DNA of 64,000 nt from Marinicrinis sediminis (GCF_042685085.1 NZ_JBHUMM010000045.1:62001-126000), one strand, 5' to 3'. Shown: positions 16,976 through 26,060, counted from the stretch's first letter. Made by a program: numbers and translations. The notes: generated by a model from the letters alone, not told the origin.

Positions 16976-17773
16976 ATGAAGAAAAATAAGTGGTTTATAG
17001 GCATCGTATCAATGGTATGCTTAACGATTCTTTCAATTGTAATCAATCAAAATGTAAATGCTGATCCAAAACCATTAACACCCGAATTAAAAAGCATCAA
17101 AAACAAGATGGAGAATGCCATTGATTATTACAAACATGCAAAAGGGTCCTACATCCAAACTTCATCTGACGGCTCCGTTCGCAAAATTGAATTTGAAGTG
17201 AATGAAACCGAGCAAGCTGGGAGTAAAGTAAAAATATACAATACTGACAATCAACTGTTGAGAACAACGATATCCAATCATCGTCAAATTCTCATACAAG
17301 ATGATGTCCGAAAAACATACCATATCTCACCTGTTTCCGAACCTGCTCACCAGACCCCTGGTATTCGCAAGCAAATGAGAGAAGGTGCACCCGTATATAT
17401 TTACAGGCCTGATCCTGCAGCACCCGGTGACAGTGGTACAGTCAGTTTTCCACAAGCACTGGCATTTTGGATGGATGAAGAATCTCGTAATTTCAGCATC
17501 ACAGGTTCAACAAAAATACTTGGGCGAGAAGGGATCATCATTGAAGGAGTATCGCCCTTTAAAAATAAAGCAGAGAAGTACAAAATGATTGTCGATGAGC
17601 AAACGGGTATCCTGCTTCATTTTGAAGCATTTGATTCCAAAGGCAACATCGCATTGGCAGTAGAAGTCACTGAATTGGAAATTGATGCTCAATCAGCTTT
17701 AACTCAATCCTTTAAGTTAACTGCTCCAGAGGGTTATGTTGATGTAACTGTACATGAGAAGCTAATCAAATAA
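16976..17773 (+). CDS. Exported protein with LolA/RseB-like fold (inferred)
   Basis: A 265-residue protein with an N-terminal signal peptide or anchor (KKNKWFIGIVSMVCLTILSIV). The rest shows alternating beta strands in the style of LolA/MucB-like domains: a central YHISPVSE segment, then GREGIIIEGVSPF, YKMIVDEQTGILLHFEAFDSKGN and FKLTAPEGYVDV. Such domains occur in sigma-factor regulators and lipid-binding exported proteins of Firmicutes. The start follows GAGGAGG. It is 17 bases downstream of the secreted-protein gene and equally AT-rich, so the two form an operon and probably arrived together. Function unknown. Confidence 0.7.
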   Translation: MKKNKWFIGIVSMVCLTILSIVINQNVNADPKPLTPELKSIKNKMENAIDYYKHAKGSYIQTSSDGSVRKIEFEVNETEQAGSKVKIYNTDNQLLRTTISNHRQILIQDDVRKTYHISPVSEPAHQTPGIRKQMREGAPVYIYRPDPAAPGDSGTVSFPQALAFWMDEESRNFSITGSTKILGREGIIIEGVSPFKNKAEKYKMIVDEQTGILLHFEAFDSKGNIALAVEVTELEIDAQSALTQSFKLTAPEGYVDVTVHEKLIK

Positions 17774-17810
17774 GATGACCGGAACTAAAATATAATTGCT
17801 TTATTTACAC

Positions 17811-17846
17811 AAGAAGCCGCCTTTTCTTGAGAAAAGGCGGCTTCTT
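17811..17846. terminator. Strong terminator hairpin
   Basis: A perfect 16-bp stem (17811-17826 with 17831-17846) with a TTGA loop ends in CTTCTTGTTATT on the plus strand. It follows the exported-protein gene; it may also serve the minus-strand bacilliredoxin gene across the sequence gap. Confidence 0.88.
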
Positions 17847-17863
17847 GTTATTGAGTGCAATTG

Positions 17864-17973
17864 NNNNNNNNNNNNNNNNNNNNNNNNNNNNNNNNNNNNN
17901 NNNNNNNNNNNNNNNNNNNNNNNNNNNNNNNNNNNNNNNNNNNNNNNNNNNNNNNNNNNNNNNNNNNNNNNNN
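17864..17973. other. Assembly gap (110 N)
   Basis: A run of undetermined bases. It removes the 3' end of the bacilliredoxin gene. Its real length is unknown. Confidence 0.99.
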
Positions 17974-18375
17974 TTCAGCGGCAATGGCCTCAGCGGAACG
18001 GTCTTCAATCTGCTGACGCTCGATGAAATGAACGAGCTCCCCGTCCTTGAGGATGGCAATGGATGGCGAAGATGGCGGGTACGGCGCGAAATATTCTCTC
18101 GCCTTCGCCGTCGCTTCACGATCCTGACCTGCAAATACCGTATATAGTTGATCTGGAACCGCATCGTGCTCCAGCGCTTTGGCTACACCAGGACGGCATT
18201 GTCCTGCCGCACAACCGCACACGGAATTGACAACGATCATCATCGTTCCTTTTGCCTGATCCAGTGCTTCTGCAACCTGCTCAGCAGTCCGCAATTCTGT
18301 AATTCCCAATCTTGTCAGTTCATCCCTCATCGGTTGAACCATATCAGACATATACATTTCAAATGACATGGACAT
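17974..18375 (-). CDS. Bacilliredoxin, BrxA/BrxB family (3' end lost in gap)
   Basis: Bacilliredoxins remove bacillithiol from S-bacillithiolated proteins in the cytoplasm. The thioredoxin-like fold carries the CGC active site in VVNSVCGCAAGQCRPG, and the opening SFEMYMSDMVQPMRDELTRLG is the family signature. The 134 residues seen end in EAIAAE; complete members have about 145, so roughly ten C-terminal residues lie in the run of Ns. The start ATG at 18375 follows AAGGAGTGA. It is not possible to say whether it is BrxA or BrxB. Confidence 0.93.
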
Positions 18376-18478
18376 ACCTTGAATTCACTCCTTCGCAAGG
18401 TGATTTCTATCATTGTATTATACCTTGCAGGGAAAGGAAAGCCAATCGAAGGAAAAGTCAATGAACAAACTCACACGA

Positions 18479-18913
18479 CTACGGTTCCTGCGGGCGAGAA
18501 TGATGCCTTTTCTTCCTGTTCTTCTTATCCGGTTTGTCCTGAAAAATCATATCGTGGGCCGCATCCTGATTGGGATGGGCAAGTCTGCCATTGGAGAGCG
18601 GAACACCATCTTCAAAGTACGCCTTGTTCTCATCGGCATGAAATCCGATGTCCTTGAACGGATGCACCCAGCCATCGCCCGACATGATGGCTGGGTCAGT
18701 ATCCTTCGTCCATTGCTCCAGCGGAGAGTTCGCTGACTGGTATTCATGATCTCCGATGATTACGCCATGCTCATTGACAAACGCTTGGCGGGTATGATGA
18801 CCGTTCTCCAGAAATTCCTCCCGAAAGGCAATTTCATACGGGTCCATTTCCGGGCTTCCCAGCGCTTCCAATCTCTCCTTGTTGCGGTTGTCGCGATTTC
18901 TCTGATCCTTCAT
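18479..18913 (-). CDS. Conserved hypothetical protein, probably DUF3905
   Basis: A 144-residue hydrophilic protein with basic ends (KDQRNRDNRNKER and KKNRKKRHHSR) and a conserved-looking core with PYEIAFREEFLENGHHTRQAFVNEHGVIIGDHEY and DGWVHPFKDIGFHADENK. This core is what I recall of DUF3905, a Firmicute family of unknown function; the assignment is from memory. No signal peptide or membrane segment. It starts 15 bases after the upstream membrane-protein gene ends and is probably in its operon. Confidence 0.72.
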   Translation of the reverse strand: MKDQRNRDNRNKERLEALGSPEMDPYEIAFREEFLENGHHTRQAFVNEHGVIIGDHEYQSANSPLEQWTKDTDPAIMSGDGWVHPFKDIGFHADENKAYFEDGVPLSNGRLAHPNQDAAHDMIFQDKPDKKNRKKRHHSRPQEP

Positions 18914-18928
18914 AGGATCACCGCCCGC

Positions 18929-19801
18929 TTACGTAGATGGACGATTTGGACCGTCCAAATGCTTGTCTACAAAGAAGTTTTTATCCTTGCCATGGTTCTG
19001 GGTCTGGTTTTGGTTTTCTTTCTGCTGTCTTTTTTGAGCCATCGAATCCTGTGTGCCATTTGGTTCCATATCCTCATCATCTCCTTTCGCTGCTATTATG
19101 CGTAAAGGAGGCAAAACATATCCGACGCCCGCCATGACCAGACTGACCAGCTGCAGCGGTGACAGCACCCAGCCTTCAGCAGGTGGAAGCGTCAGGGAAA
19201 TGCCGAACAGCAGGATGCCGAAGGTGATCAGAAATGCCTTCAAATGGCGCCCGCTTCCAATGGGAGGTTTCGGCATGAGCAGTCTTCCCAGGACGATCAG
19301 TCCTGCCAGCAGCATATACACGTTTACGGGATGGTATGCTTCGCCCCCCGTCTGCACGGTAATGCCCCATGGCACATCTGTAGCGCGTCCATATTCCCAA
19401 AATGGAGTCATCAAGATCGTGACAAACACGATGGCGCCATAACTGAGCAAATCACCCGCGGATCGGTAAGACATGGACTCCCGATATATACGGTAAATGA
19501 GATAGATGGAAGCTGCGAGAAGACCGATCAGCAGATCCTCCCTCCCCCCGTTTATAAGCAAAATCATCAAAGGATGTTCAACAACAAGAGAGGGATGGGT
19601 CAGGAGCGGGCCAAACTTCCAGATGAGAATCACGATCCAGGCTCCATTCATCAATATCTCCAGAAAGCGCGGTGAGAGCCGCAGCACCTCTGACTGCTTC
19701 AGCTTCCACAACATGGCGTAATAGGCGCTGATTCCAGCAGTAAAGGCAATCAGCAGCTTCGACTGTATCATAAATGAACCGATCTGTAATAATTCAGGCA
19801 A
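18929..19801 (-). CDS. Multi-pass membrane protein of unknown function
   Basis: About 290 residues with seven or so hydrophobic helices, followed by a soluble, Gln- and Asn-rich acidic/basic C-terminal tail. Features such as LPELLQIGSFMIQSKLL at the start, INGGREDLLIG and EAYHPVNVYMLL recall prolipoprotein diacylglyceryl transferase (GG loop and HP..VYM), but the essential Lgt motif is not complete, so this is only a hint. The frame is open to 19858; TTG at 19801, spaced from AAAGGGGTAGG, gives the natural N-terminus, with ATG at 19771 as alternative. It is followed by the DUF3905-like gene. Confidence 0.65.
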   Translation of the reverse strand: MPELLQIGSFMIQSKLLIAFTAGISAYYAMLWKLKQSEVLRLSPRFLEILMNGAWIVILIWKFGPLLTHPSLVVEHPLMILLINGGREDLLIGLLAASIYLIYRIYRESMSYRSAGDLLSYGAIVFVTILMTPFWEYGRATDVPWGITVQTGGEAYHPVNVYMLLAGLIVLGRLLMPKPPIGSGRHLKAFLITFGILLFGISLTLPPAEGWVLSPLQLVSLVMAGVGYVLPPLRIIAAKGDDEDMEPNGTQDSMAQKRQQKENQNQTQNHGKDKNFFVDKHLDGPNRPST

Positions 19802-19966
19802 TGCATTCCTACCCCTTTCCGATCTGCGAGATGCAATCCGGTTTCGTTTTCGGTACAATAGCTACAAATACAACCCGTTTCGTCTTATAAATAACTGAAC
19901 AGCCTCTTACGGCTGCTTACCCCAGTATACCACGTTTACAGGCACAGACGACGAAGGAGTCAACGA

Positions 19967-21238
19967 ATGAATTACGATACGATTATCATCGGTGGAGGGC
20001 CCTCCGGCCTGATGGCGGCCATTGCCGCAAGCAAGCATGGCGCCAGGGTTCTCCTGTTGGACAAAGGCAACAAGCTCGGACGGAAGCTGGGCATTTCAGG
20101 AGGCGGCAGGTGCAACGTCACCAATGCCAAACAATTGGATGAACTGATCCGTCATATTCCCGGCAATGGCAGGTTTCTGCACAGTTCTTTCTCTCATTTC
20201 AACAATCACGATATTATCCGTTTCTTCGAAGAACTAGGCATCGCGCTCAAGGAAGAGGACGACGGCCGGATGTTCCCCGTGTCGGACAAGGCCAAAACGG
20301 TAGTGGATGCCCTGATTCATGCGGTGAAGAGACAGGGTGTGGATATCCGGGTGGATTCACCTGTGCAGCAGGTTCTGTATGAGCAGCAACAGACGGCAGG
20401 TGTGCTGTGCAAGGATGGAACCCGCCTGAATGCTCCTGCTGTCATTTTGGCGACCGGAGGCAAATCAGTTCCGCATACGGGTTCGACCGGAGACGGATTC
20501 AAGTGGGCCGAGGACGCCGGACATACGATTACGGAGCTGTTTCCGACCGAAGTCCCGCTCACTTCCGCAGAAGCGTGGATTCAGGACAAGTCGCTCCAGG
20601 GGCTTGCGCTGCGGGGCATTACGCTGAAAGTGTGGAACCGGAAAGGGAAGCCGATCATCGAACACGCCGGAGACGTGCTGTTTACCCACTTCGGACTGTC
20701 AGGCCCGGCGGCACTGCGCTGCAGCCAATATGTGGTCAAGACGCTGAAGAAAGAGCAAACCCCGACTGTTCTCCTGACCATCGATTTGTTCCCGGGTAAG
20801 TCACTGGAACAGCTTTATCAGGAGTCACTGAAGATGATGGAGCAGGAAAACCGGAAAACGATCAAAAATGCCCTGAAAACCCTTCTGCCCGAACGAATCA
20901 TCCCGCTGTTGCTCAAGAAAAGCCAGCTGGCCGAGCACATTACGTACGACCATATTCCGAAACAGCAATGGCGAGAGCTGTGTGAGAAAATGAAGGCTTT
21001 CCCGGTTCAGATTAACGGTACCCTTTCCCTGGAAGAAGCCTTTGTAACCGGTGGCGGCATTCACCTCAAGGAAGTCCACCCGGGAACGATGGAATCGAAA
21101 ATCATGCCTGGCTTGTTCTTCTGCGGCGAAATCCTCGATATTCATGGCTATACAGGCGGTTATAACATTACAGCGGCCTTTTCCACCGGCTACACCGCGG
21201 GCATGCATGCAGCGCTTCAAACGGCACAGGAACACTAG
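19967..21238 (+). CDS. NAD(P)/FAD-dependent oxidoreductase, HI0933/BaiN-RdsA family
   Basis: A 423-residue flavoprotein. The FAD Rossmann motif (IIIGGGPSGLMAAIAA) and the family-specific LGRKLGISGGGRCNVTN are at the N-terminus; the C-terminus has the second FAD segment GGIHLKEVHPGTMESK and DIHGYTGGYNITAAFSTGY. Relatives include B. subtilis YtfP and clostridial BaiN, which reduces bile-acid-type substrates; the substrate here is unknown. The start ATG follows AAGGAG. It stands alone, with a terminator downstream. Confidence 0.92.
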   Translation: MNYDTIIIGGGPSGLMAAIAASKHGARVLLLDKGNKLGRKLGISGGGRCNVTNAKQLDELIRHIPGNGRFLHSSFSHFNNHDIIRFFEELGIALKEEDDGRMFPVSDKAKTVVDALIHAVKRQGVDIRVDSPVQQVLYEQQQTAGVLCKDGTRLNAPAVILATGGKSVPHTGSTGDGFKWAEDAGHTITELFPTEVPLTSAEAWIQDKSLQGLALRGITLKVWNRKGKPIIEHAGDVLFTHFGLSGPAALRCSQYVVKTLKKEQTPTVLLTIDLFPGKSLEQLYQESLKMMEQENRKTIKNALKTLLPERIIPLLLKKSQLAEHITYDHIPKQQWRELCEKMKAFPVQINGTLSLEEAFVTGGGIHLKEVHPGTMESKIMPGLFFCGEILDIHGYTGGYNITAAFSTGYTAGMHAALQTAQEH

Positions 21239-21282
21239 GCCATTGAGCTGACTTCAGCCTTTCCCTCTCCCTGCAAATGAAA

Positions 21283-21316
21283 AGAGTATCCCGATTTATC
21301 ATTTCCGGGATACTCT
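21283..21316. terminator. Bidirectional terminator
   Basis: Eleven-base arms AGAGTATCCCG (21283-21293) and CGGGATACTCT (21306-21316) lie between convergent genes. The minus strand continues TTTTCATTT and the plus strand CCGTTTCTC. Confidence 0.8.
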
Positions 21317-21366
21317 CCGTTTCTCTCCAGTCCTCTTCGCACTGTCACTGTCCACTTACCTGCACC

Positions 21367-21777
21367 TTACATCCGATCTGCCGAGAAGGCATTTAACGCC
21401 TCTTCCTCAGCGAGACCTGCATAATCAAGCTCATTCTCATCCTCGTCTTCCTTCTGTTCCAGCCCTGCCATATAAGTCTCATTCATATCCTCGGTCACCA
21501 TGTGCGCGGGAATGGCAATTTCCTCGCCCATCTCATAAGCGGATTGAAAGGTAGCATATTGTTTCCCGGCTGGTTCATCAACCAGTTCCCCGCCATGAGC
21601 CTGAGCAATTTCCAGGGCGGAGGTGAGATCATTCTTCTCAATATGGATATGGAGCATCGGCTCTGCTTCATCCGGGTGGAAGACGGGCTGATATCCAAGC
21701 TCCAGCAATGTATCAAAAGCAAAATAAGCATCACGGCGATCCTCAAAACGAAAGACCAGCGTATTGGCTTCCAGCAT
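21367..21777 (-). CDS. Conserved hypothetical protein with acidic C-terminus
   Basis: A 136-residue soluble protein. The first ~65 residues look like a small alpha/beta domain (LVFRFEDRRDAYFAFDTLLELGYQPVFHP, then LHIHIEKNDLTSALEIAQAHGG), resembling a ferredoxin-like fold with two beta-alpha-beta halves. The rest is acidic (QKEDEDENELDYAGLAEEEA). No family recognised. The start follows GAAAGGA. The convergent terminator ends it. Confidence 0.72.
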   Translation of the reverse strand: MLEANTLVFRFEDRRDAYFAFDTLLELGYQPVFHPDEAEPMLHIHIEKNDLTSALEIAQAHGGELVDEPAGKQYATFQSAYEMGEEIAIPAHMVTEDMNETYMAGLEQKEDEDENELDYAGLAEEEALNAFSADRM

Positions 21778-21875
21778 ACGTACGATCCTTTCTGTCTCTT
21801 GACTTCGTCGTTAGCTTAACCCTAATCTCCCCGCTCTTATACCTGCTTGCTTCAAAAGCAATCACATTTTTTCGT

Positions 21876-23066
21876 TTATGTCAAGAAAAGGCTCCCTAAC
21901 ACCGCCAATGTCAAACAAATCTGGTAGGGCGCAATCAGGGTGAGCAAAGCGGTTGAAGTGGCTTCAACCGGCATCAGGCCACTGGTCAGGCTAAGAACCG
22001 TCTCCTCCTTAAACTGGCGAAATTGCAGGATGATCCAGTAGCCAAGCAGGCATGGCAGCACGAACCAGCACGCAACCTTGATCCATATCGGCGAGAGGAA
22101 CACCGCCATCATACTGATGCCTGTAAATTGTCCATATGTGATGACATGGGTGAATTTGCGCGCGATATGCTTAACCAGCAGTTCGGCTGCCATATGGTCC
22201 GGTGTGCGCTTACGAAACCATCCTTTTTGAAAAACCATATATACGGGACGTTTCAGGCGAATCAGCGGCTTGCTGTCCGTGATATTACCGAGTGCAATCC
22301 CGTACATTTGTCCGGCCAGTCGGTTCTCCCTGTGCAAATCGGCCGTAAACCAGCTTGTCTGACGCAATCGCATTCGGAGCAACCAGACTGACAGTCCGGC
22401 TAGCACGATCATCATAAAGGAAAGGGACAGCGCAAATTGGTCCTGCTGGTTGGCTTCGCTCATCACATACGTAATCAGCCCTGTGCAAACCGATATGATC
22501 AACAAATATAGCCCTTTCAGTCCTCGCTTCGTCCAGCCCATCCATGTGCCTTCAATGGCATGCTGTCCCAACTGCCGAACTAATCTAAACAGCCATAAAG
22601 ACAACAGCCAGAGTACGCCATTCCAGACTGCAGTAGACCCGTGCCCGTACAAGTGTCCATAGATGGGGGCCAGTCCGGCTACCAATCCAAGAAGCCATAC
22701 CGCATTTTTGCCCAGTTCATACGTGATCACTCTGCTTATTAGTCCACGCAACCAGCGCGGGTGGTCGCTCAGCATCCATTCATCTGCGGGGTATAGGGGC
22801 AAGCGGAGCGCTCCGGCTCCGGTATACATGACGCTAACGGGCAACAACACCCCAAGTGTCCACGCCGACATCCAGCCAGGCAAGCCCTGCCACCATGATA
22901 CATACTGGAAACCTGCAAACAGTATGGCGGGCACAATCAAATACAAGGCGGTGACCCAATCGATCAGCAGCGTGAAAAACTTCCATTGCGCCTTCCATTT
23001 GTGCTGCATCCGTTTACGGTATTCCACCGAGATGGAGAATGAACGAGTATGCAAACGCTTCGTCAT
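21876..23066 (-). CDS. ecsB: ABC transporter permease EcsB
   Basis: The membrane subunit of the Ecs ABC transporter, which affects protein secretion, competence and membrane proteolysis in Bacillus. It has a long cytoplasmic N-terminus (RSFSISVEYRKRMQHKWKAQW) and about ten hydrophobic helices, as in EcsB. The true start is ATG at 23066, which overlaps the ecsA stop (ATGA) and follows GGAGGAGATGG; the open frame to 23102 is a shadow of ecsA. This gives 396 residues, the normal family length. It is translationally coupled to ecsA. Confidence 0.9.
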   Translation of the reverse strand: MTKRLHTRSFSISVEYRKRMQHKWKAQWKFFTLLIDWVTALYLIVPAILFAGFQYVSWWQGLPGWMSAWTLGVLLPVSVMYTGAGALRLPLYPADEWMLSDHPRWLRGLISRVITYELGKNAVWLLGLVAGLAPIYGHLYGHGSTAVWNGVLWLLSLWLFRLVRQLGQHAIEGTWMGWTKRGLKGLYLLIISVCTGLITYVMSEANQQDQFALSLSFMMIVLAGLSVWLLRMRLRQTSWFTADLHRENRLAGQMYGIALGNITDSKPLIRLKRPVYMVFQKGWFRKRTPDHMAAELLVKHIARKFTHVITYGQFTGISMMAVFLSPIWIKVACWFVLPCLLGYWIILQFRQFKEETVLSLTSGLMPVEATSTALLTLIAPYQICLTLAVLGSLFLT

Positions 23067-23872
23067 GCTTCTTCCATCTCCTCCGTTAAATAATGAAAGC
23101 ACTGGCTCAGGGTAAAAGATCGATACTGGTCCGAGGCCGACTGGCAGCGCTCACGCAGATCGTCAAGCGTTCCCTGGGCCAGTAAAGAACCTTGATGAAG
23201 GAGCACAAAGCGGCTGCATATCCGTTCGGCGGTATCCAGCACATGCGTACACAGCAAGATGCCCGCGCCGCGTTTCTGTTCCTCCTGTAGCTGTTCCAGC
23301 AGCAAATGCATGCCTCGCGGGTCCAGTCCGATAAAGGGCTCGTCAATCAGATACAGATCAGGCCTGATGATCAGACCGAGCATAAGCATCATCTTCTGCC
23401 GCATGCCTTTGGAAAAGGATGCAGGATAATGATGCTTAACCGCCTGCAATCTGTATTGCTTCAGCAACTGATTGCCTCTCTCCTCCAGGACAGTTGGCGA
23501 CAGCCTGTGAAGCGCAGCCATCAATTCGAAGTGCTCCCATAACGTAAGATGATCATAATAGACCGGATGCTCCGGAATGTAGCTCCAGCTGACCGGTTCC
23601 TTTTCCGTCTCGTCTTCCTGCTCCTTCGTCAGATCAGAGAGAGGAGATGAATGAGACAAATTAGAAAGTTGAGCAAAGCTCGTTCCCTTCAGGTAAGGAA
23701 GTCGTCCAAGCATCGCCTTGATCGCCGTACTTTTTCCAGCGCCATTTGGACCGATCAGACCGATCATTTCTCCCGGGCTTACATGGAAAGAGAGGTCGGT
23801 CAGGATGGGCTGCTTCTTCTCATAGCCCGCGCTTTCAATATGAATGTGATAACCCTTGTCTTGATCCTCCAT
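23063..23872 (-). CDS. ecsA: ABC transporter ATP-binding protein EcsA
   Basis: The ATPase partner of EcsB. Walker A is GPNGAGKST, the signature is SFSKGMRQKMML, Walker B is LYLIDEPFIGLDP, and the switch histidine is in LCTHVLDTAERIC. Compared with typical EcsA there is an insert of about 25 polar residues between the Walker A helix and the Q-loop region (QLSNLSHSSPLSDL, then KEQEDETEKEP). The frame is open to GTG at 23926, but ATG at 23872 is 5 bases after CAGGAGG and starts the domain naturally. Confidence 0.93.
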   Translation of the reverse strand: MEDQDKGYHIHIESAGYEKKQPILTDLSFHVSPGEMIGLIGPNGAGKSTAIKAMLGRLPYLKGTSFAQLSNLSHSSPLSDLTKEQEDETEKEPVSWSYIPEHPVYYDHLTLWEHFELMAALHRLSPTVLEERGNQLLKQYRLQAVKHHYPASFSKGMRQKMMLMLGLIIRPDLYLIDEPFIGLDPRGMHLLLEQLQEEQKRGAGILLCTHVLDTAERICSRFVLLHQGSLLAQGTLDDLRERCQSASDQYRSFTLSQCFHYLTEEMEEA

Positions 23873-24011
23873 CTCAACCTCCTGCTTCGTGCATGGTACT
23901 CGTTTTCCTTTTTTACGCAAATTCACTCCTTCCGTTTCATCTCCTTGTCATGGGAGAACGGTTCCCTACATACATTGGGAATGAATCTATCTGAATGGAG
24001 GTCTCGGAACC

Positions 24012-24362
24012 ATGGTTGAACCACAAAAAAACCCCTTTCATAAAGGGGTCGAGGGTATTCCTCAGCAAGACAGAGTTTTCGCTGCGCTGGCTTATGTGCT
24101 CTTTTTTCTGCCACTTCTCAATCAACCACCCAGCCGCTATTCCCTGTTCCATGCCAATCAGGGGCTGATGCTGCTGCTGGTTGCGATTGTCGTCAACATC
24201 ATCGGTGCCTTTGTTCCCCTGATCGGCTGGCTCTTTATTTTGCCTTTTGGCAATCTGGCTGTGCTGATACTCGCCATTTATGGGATCATTCATGCCTTGC
24301 AGGGTGAGAAAAAACCGCTTCCGCTCATCGGACAATATCATCTGCTGGACAAATCAGCGTAA
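24012..24362 (+). CDS. DUF4870-like small membrane protein
   Basis: A 116-residue protein with three hydrophobic helices (about 24-40, 49-70 and 74-95). The pattern QDRVFAALAYVLFFLPLL, then FHANQGLMLLLV and IIHALQGEKKPLPLIG matches the DUF4870/Tic20-like family of bacterial membrane proteins of unknown function; the FHANQG motif is the best marker. The start follows TGGAGG. It is divergent from ecsA. Confidence 0.82.
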   Translation: MVEPQKNPFHKGVEGIPQQDRVFAALAYVLFFLPLLNQPPSRYSLFHANQGLMLLLVAIVVNIIGAFVPLIGWLFILPFGNLAVLILAIYGIIHALQGEKKPLPLIGQYHLLDKSA

Positions 24363-24422
24363 TACGCAAGTACCTGCGCCATCCCGTCATGACTCGTATT
24401 TGATACGTCAAGACTACGATTT

Positions 24423-25415
24423 TCAATCAGGGTCTTGCTGAGAGACGATCTGGATATCATAGCCATCTGTCAGGATGAGCAAATTTCCGTGTTCCCCGGT
24501 CATGAATACACGGCTTCCCGCTTCTTCATAGGACGAATATACGCGGCTGCTGTAACGTTCATGCGAGCTGATCAGTGTAACTTTAGGCTGTACGGTATAA
24601 ATAAACGGAATCGAAGAAGAGGTATTGTCTCCATGATGCGGAGCGTGCAACACATCCACATTCAGCTGATCCGTATACTTTGCGGTCAATGCATGTTCCG
24701 CCTGCCTGTAAATGTCACAGGTAAACAGGAACGTCCGGTCTCCATAAGTGAGTTTCATGACCAGACAACGATTGTTCATCTGCGCTGTATTCAGAGAACC
24801 CGCCCATTTGCCGGTCGTACCCTTGGGAGGATTTAGTACCTCTATCTGCACCGAGGAGCCGAGCATAAAGTTCGTACCTTCTTCAGCGTAATGAACCTCA
24901 ATGTCGTTTTTCTCCACAAGTTTCATGAACTTCTGATAAGTCGACGTTCGGTTGCTCAAATCAGGCATGAGCAACTGCCCGATTTCCTGAGTTTGCAATA
25001 GTTCCAGGTAACCCCCAATATGGTCATGATGAGGATGGGTAGCCACGGCGACATCCAGTTTGGATACGTCTAGCCTGTTCAGGTATTGATCCAGCTTCTT
25101 GCCAGTCGGGACATACCCGGCATCAATGAGCATCTTCTCGCCATCCGGGCTCTCTATCAAAATCGCGTCTCCGCTCTTCTCCCGATCGGTCAGGTGAAAG
25201 TATCGAATGGCAAGCTGACCCTCATCCCGACTGCGGTCGAAGAAAGCTTTTTCGTCAATGACGCTCTGTATCCGATAAGGCGCGTCCGACGTAGCCATCA
25301 TTGGAGAAGCATATCGGGCACCGCACCCACTCAAAACCAGCAGCATCATGAGCAGCAACAGAACGAACCGTTTAAGACCATATTTTCGTTTTCGTATAGG
25401 AACGAAAGGATACAT
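24423..25415 (-). CDS. Metallo-beta-lactamase-fold lipoprotein (ComEC C-terminal-domain type)
   Basis: A 330-residue exported protein. The signal peptide ends in the lipobox LSGC, so it should be anchored outside the membrane. The MBL domain has the metal motif THPHHDHIGG, then CDIYRQAEHALTA and HAPHHGDNTSS, the order found in the extracellular MBL domain of the DNA-uptake protein ComEC/Rec2. No permease domain is attached, so a nuclease or phosphodiesterase role outside the cell is only inferred. The start follows AGAGGGGG. Confidence 0.88.
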   Translation of the reverse strand: MYPFVPIRKRKYGLKRFVLLLLMMLLVLSGCGARYASPMMATSDAPYRIQSVIDEKAFFDRSRDEGQLAIRYFHLTDREKSGDAILIESPDGEKMLIDAGYVPTGKKLDQYLNRLDVSKLDVAVATHPHHDHIGGYLELLQTQEIGQLLMPDLSNRTSTYQKFMKLVEKNDIEVHYAEEGTNFMLGSSVQIEVLNPPKGTTGKWAGSLNTAQMNNRCLVMKLTYGDRTFLFTCDIYRQAEHALTAKYTDQLNVDVLHAPHHGDNTSSSIPFIYTVQPKVTLISSHERYSSRVYSSYEEAGSRVFMTGEHGNLLILTDGYDIQIVSQQDPD

Positions 25416-25604
25416 AGCTGTTTCCCCCTCTCGATGTCGATATCATATACCATTCCATTCACTTCTATTCTATTCAATTCCAAAGAAAGCGCTTACTTTC
25501 CTGCTTGACAAATAAATATTTATCACATTTATTGCGGTTATCTTTTTTTTACCCCACTCTGCCTGAACAGAATCGAATCAGAACAGATCTCCGGCTTGCT
25601 CATC

Positions 25605-25633
25605 TTGTCAACCGGCACATGGTCTGACATAAT
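25605..25633 (+). promoter_or_regulatory. Predicted promoter of the HesB-like gene
   Basis: TTGTCA (25605-25610) and CATAAT (25628-25633) are 17 bases apart, 50 bases upstream of the HesB-like start. A perfect TTGACA at 25505-25510 has a weaker -10 and is a second candidate. A cre-like GAAAGCGCTTACT lies at about 25485-25497 in the divergent intergenic region. Confidence 0.5.
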
Positions 25634-25682
25634 GGGAGAAGACAGGCAATTCAATGAATGGAAGAAGAAAGGCGGGTTGAAG

Positions 25683-25982
25683 ATGAAGCTATCCATCACT
25701 TCACAGGCAGCTTCCCATTTACAGGATGAATTGGATTTGCAATCGGGTGATTTCGTCCGTTTCCATGTGAAATATGGCGGTCACAGCACCATTCAAACGA
25801 GTTTTTCCCTTGGCATTTCTACAGAAGAACCAACAAAGGTTGGCGCCAGTTCCAACGTAAATGGCATCGAATATTATATCGAAGACAGCGACCTCTGGTA
25901 TTTTGAGACTCACAATCTGGAGGTTGATTACAATGCAGCTACGGAAGAAATTGAATATCATTATGAAGCAGTAAAGTCCTGA
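25683..25982 (+). CDS. HesB/IscA-fold protein lacking cysteines (YneR-like)
   Basis: A 99-residue protein whose opening (MKLSITSQAASHLQDELDL) and beta-rich core (DFVRFHVKYGG.STIQTSFSLGI, then GIEYYIEDSDLWYFETHNLEVDYN) match the YneR branch of the HesB/IscA superfamily. The three cysteines that bind Fe-S in true IscA/SufA are absent; there is no cysteine in the protein. Its role is unknown and Fe-S delivery should not be assumed. ATG at 25683 replaces the longer open frame from 25596; its ribosome site (AAAGG) is modest. Confidence 0.8.
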   Translation: MKLSITSQAASHLQDELDLQSGDFVRFHVKYGGHSTIQTSFSLGISTEEPTKVGASSNVNGIEYYIEDSDLWYFETHNLEVDYNAATEEIEYHYEAVKS

Positions 25983-26003
25983 CCTCAACAATCAGGAAAC
26001 AGT

Positions 26004-26060
26004 GAAGCTGCCCCAGTAGCATCCAGGCATCATGCTGGAGCCTAAGGGCAGCTTCATTTC
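26004..26060 (+). terminator. Terminator of the HesB-like gene
   Basis: Outer arms GAAGCTGCCC (26004-26013) and GGGCAGCTTC (26046-26055) enclose an inner hairpin (CCAGTAGCAT with ATGCTGG), followed by ATTTC. Confidence 0.7.
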
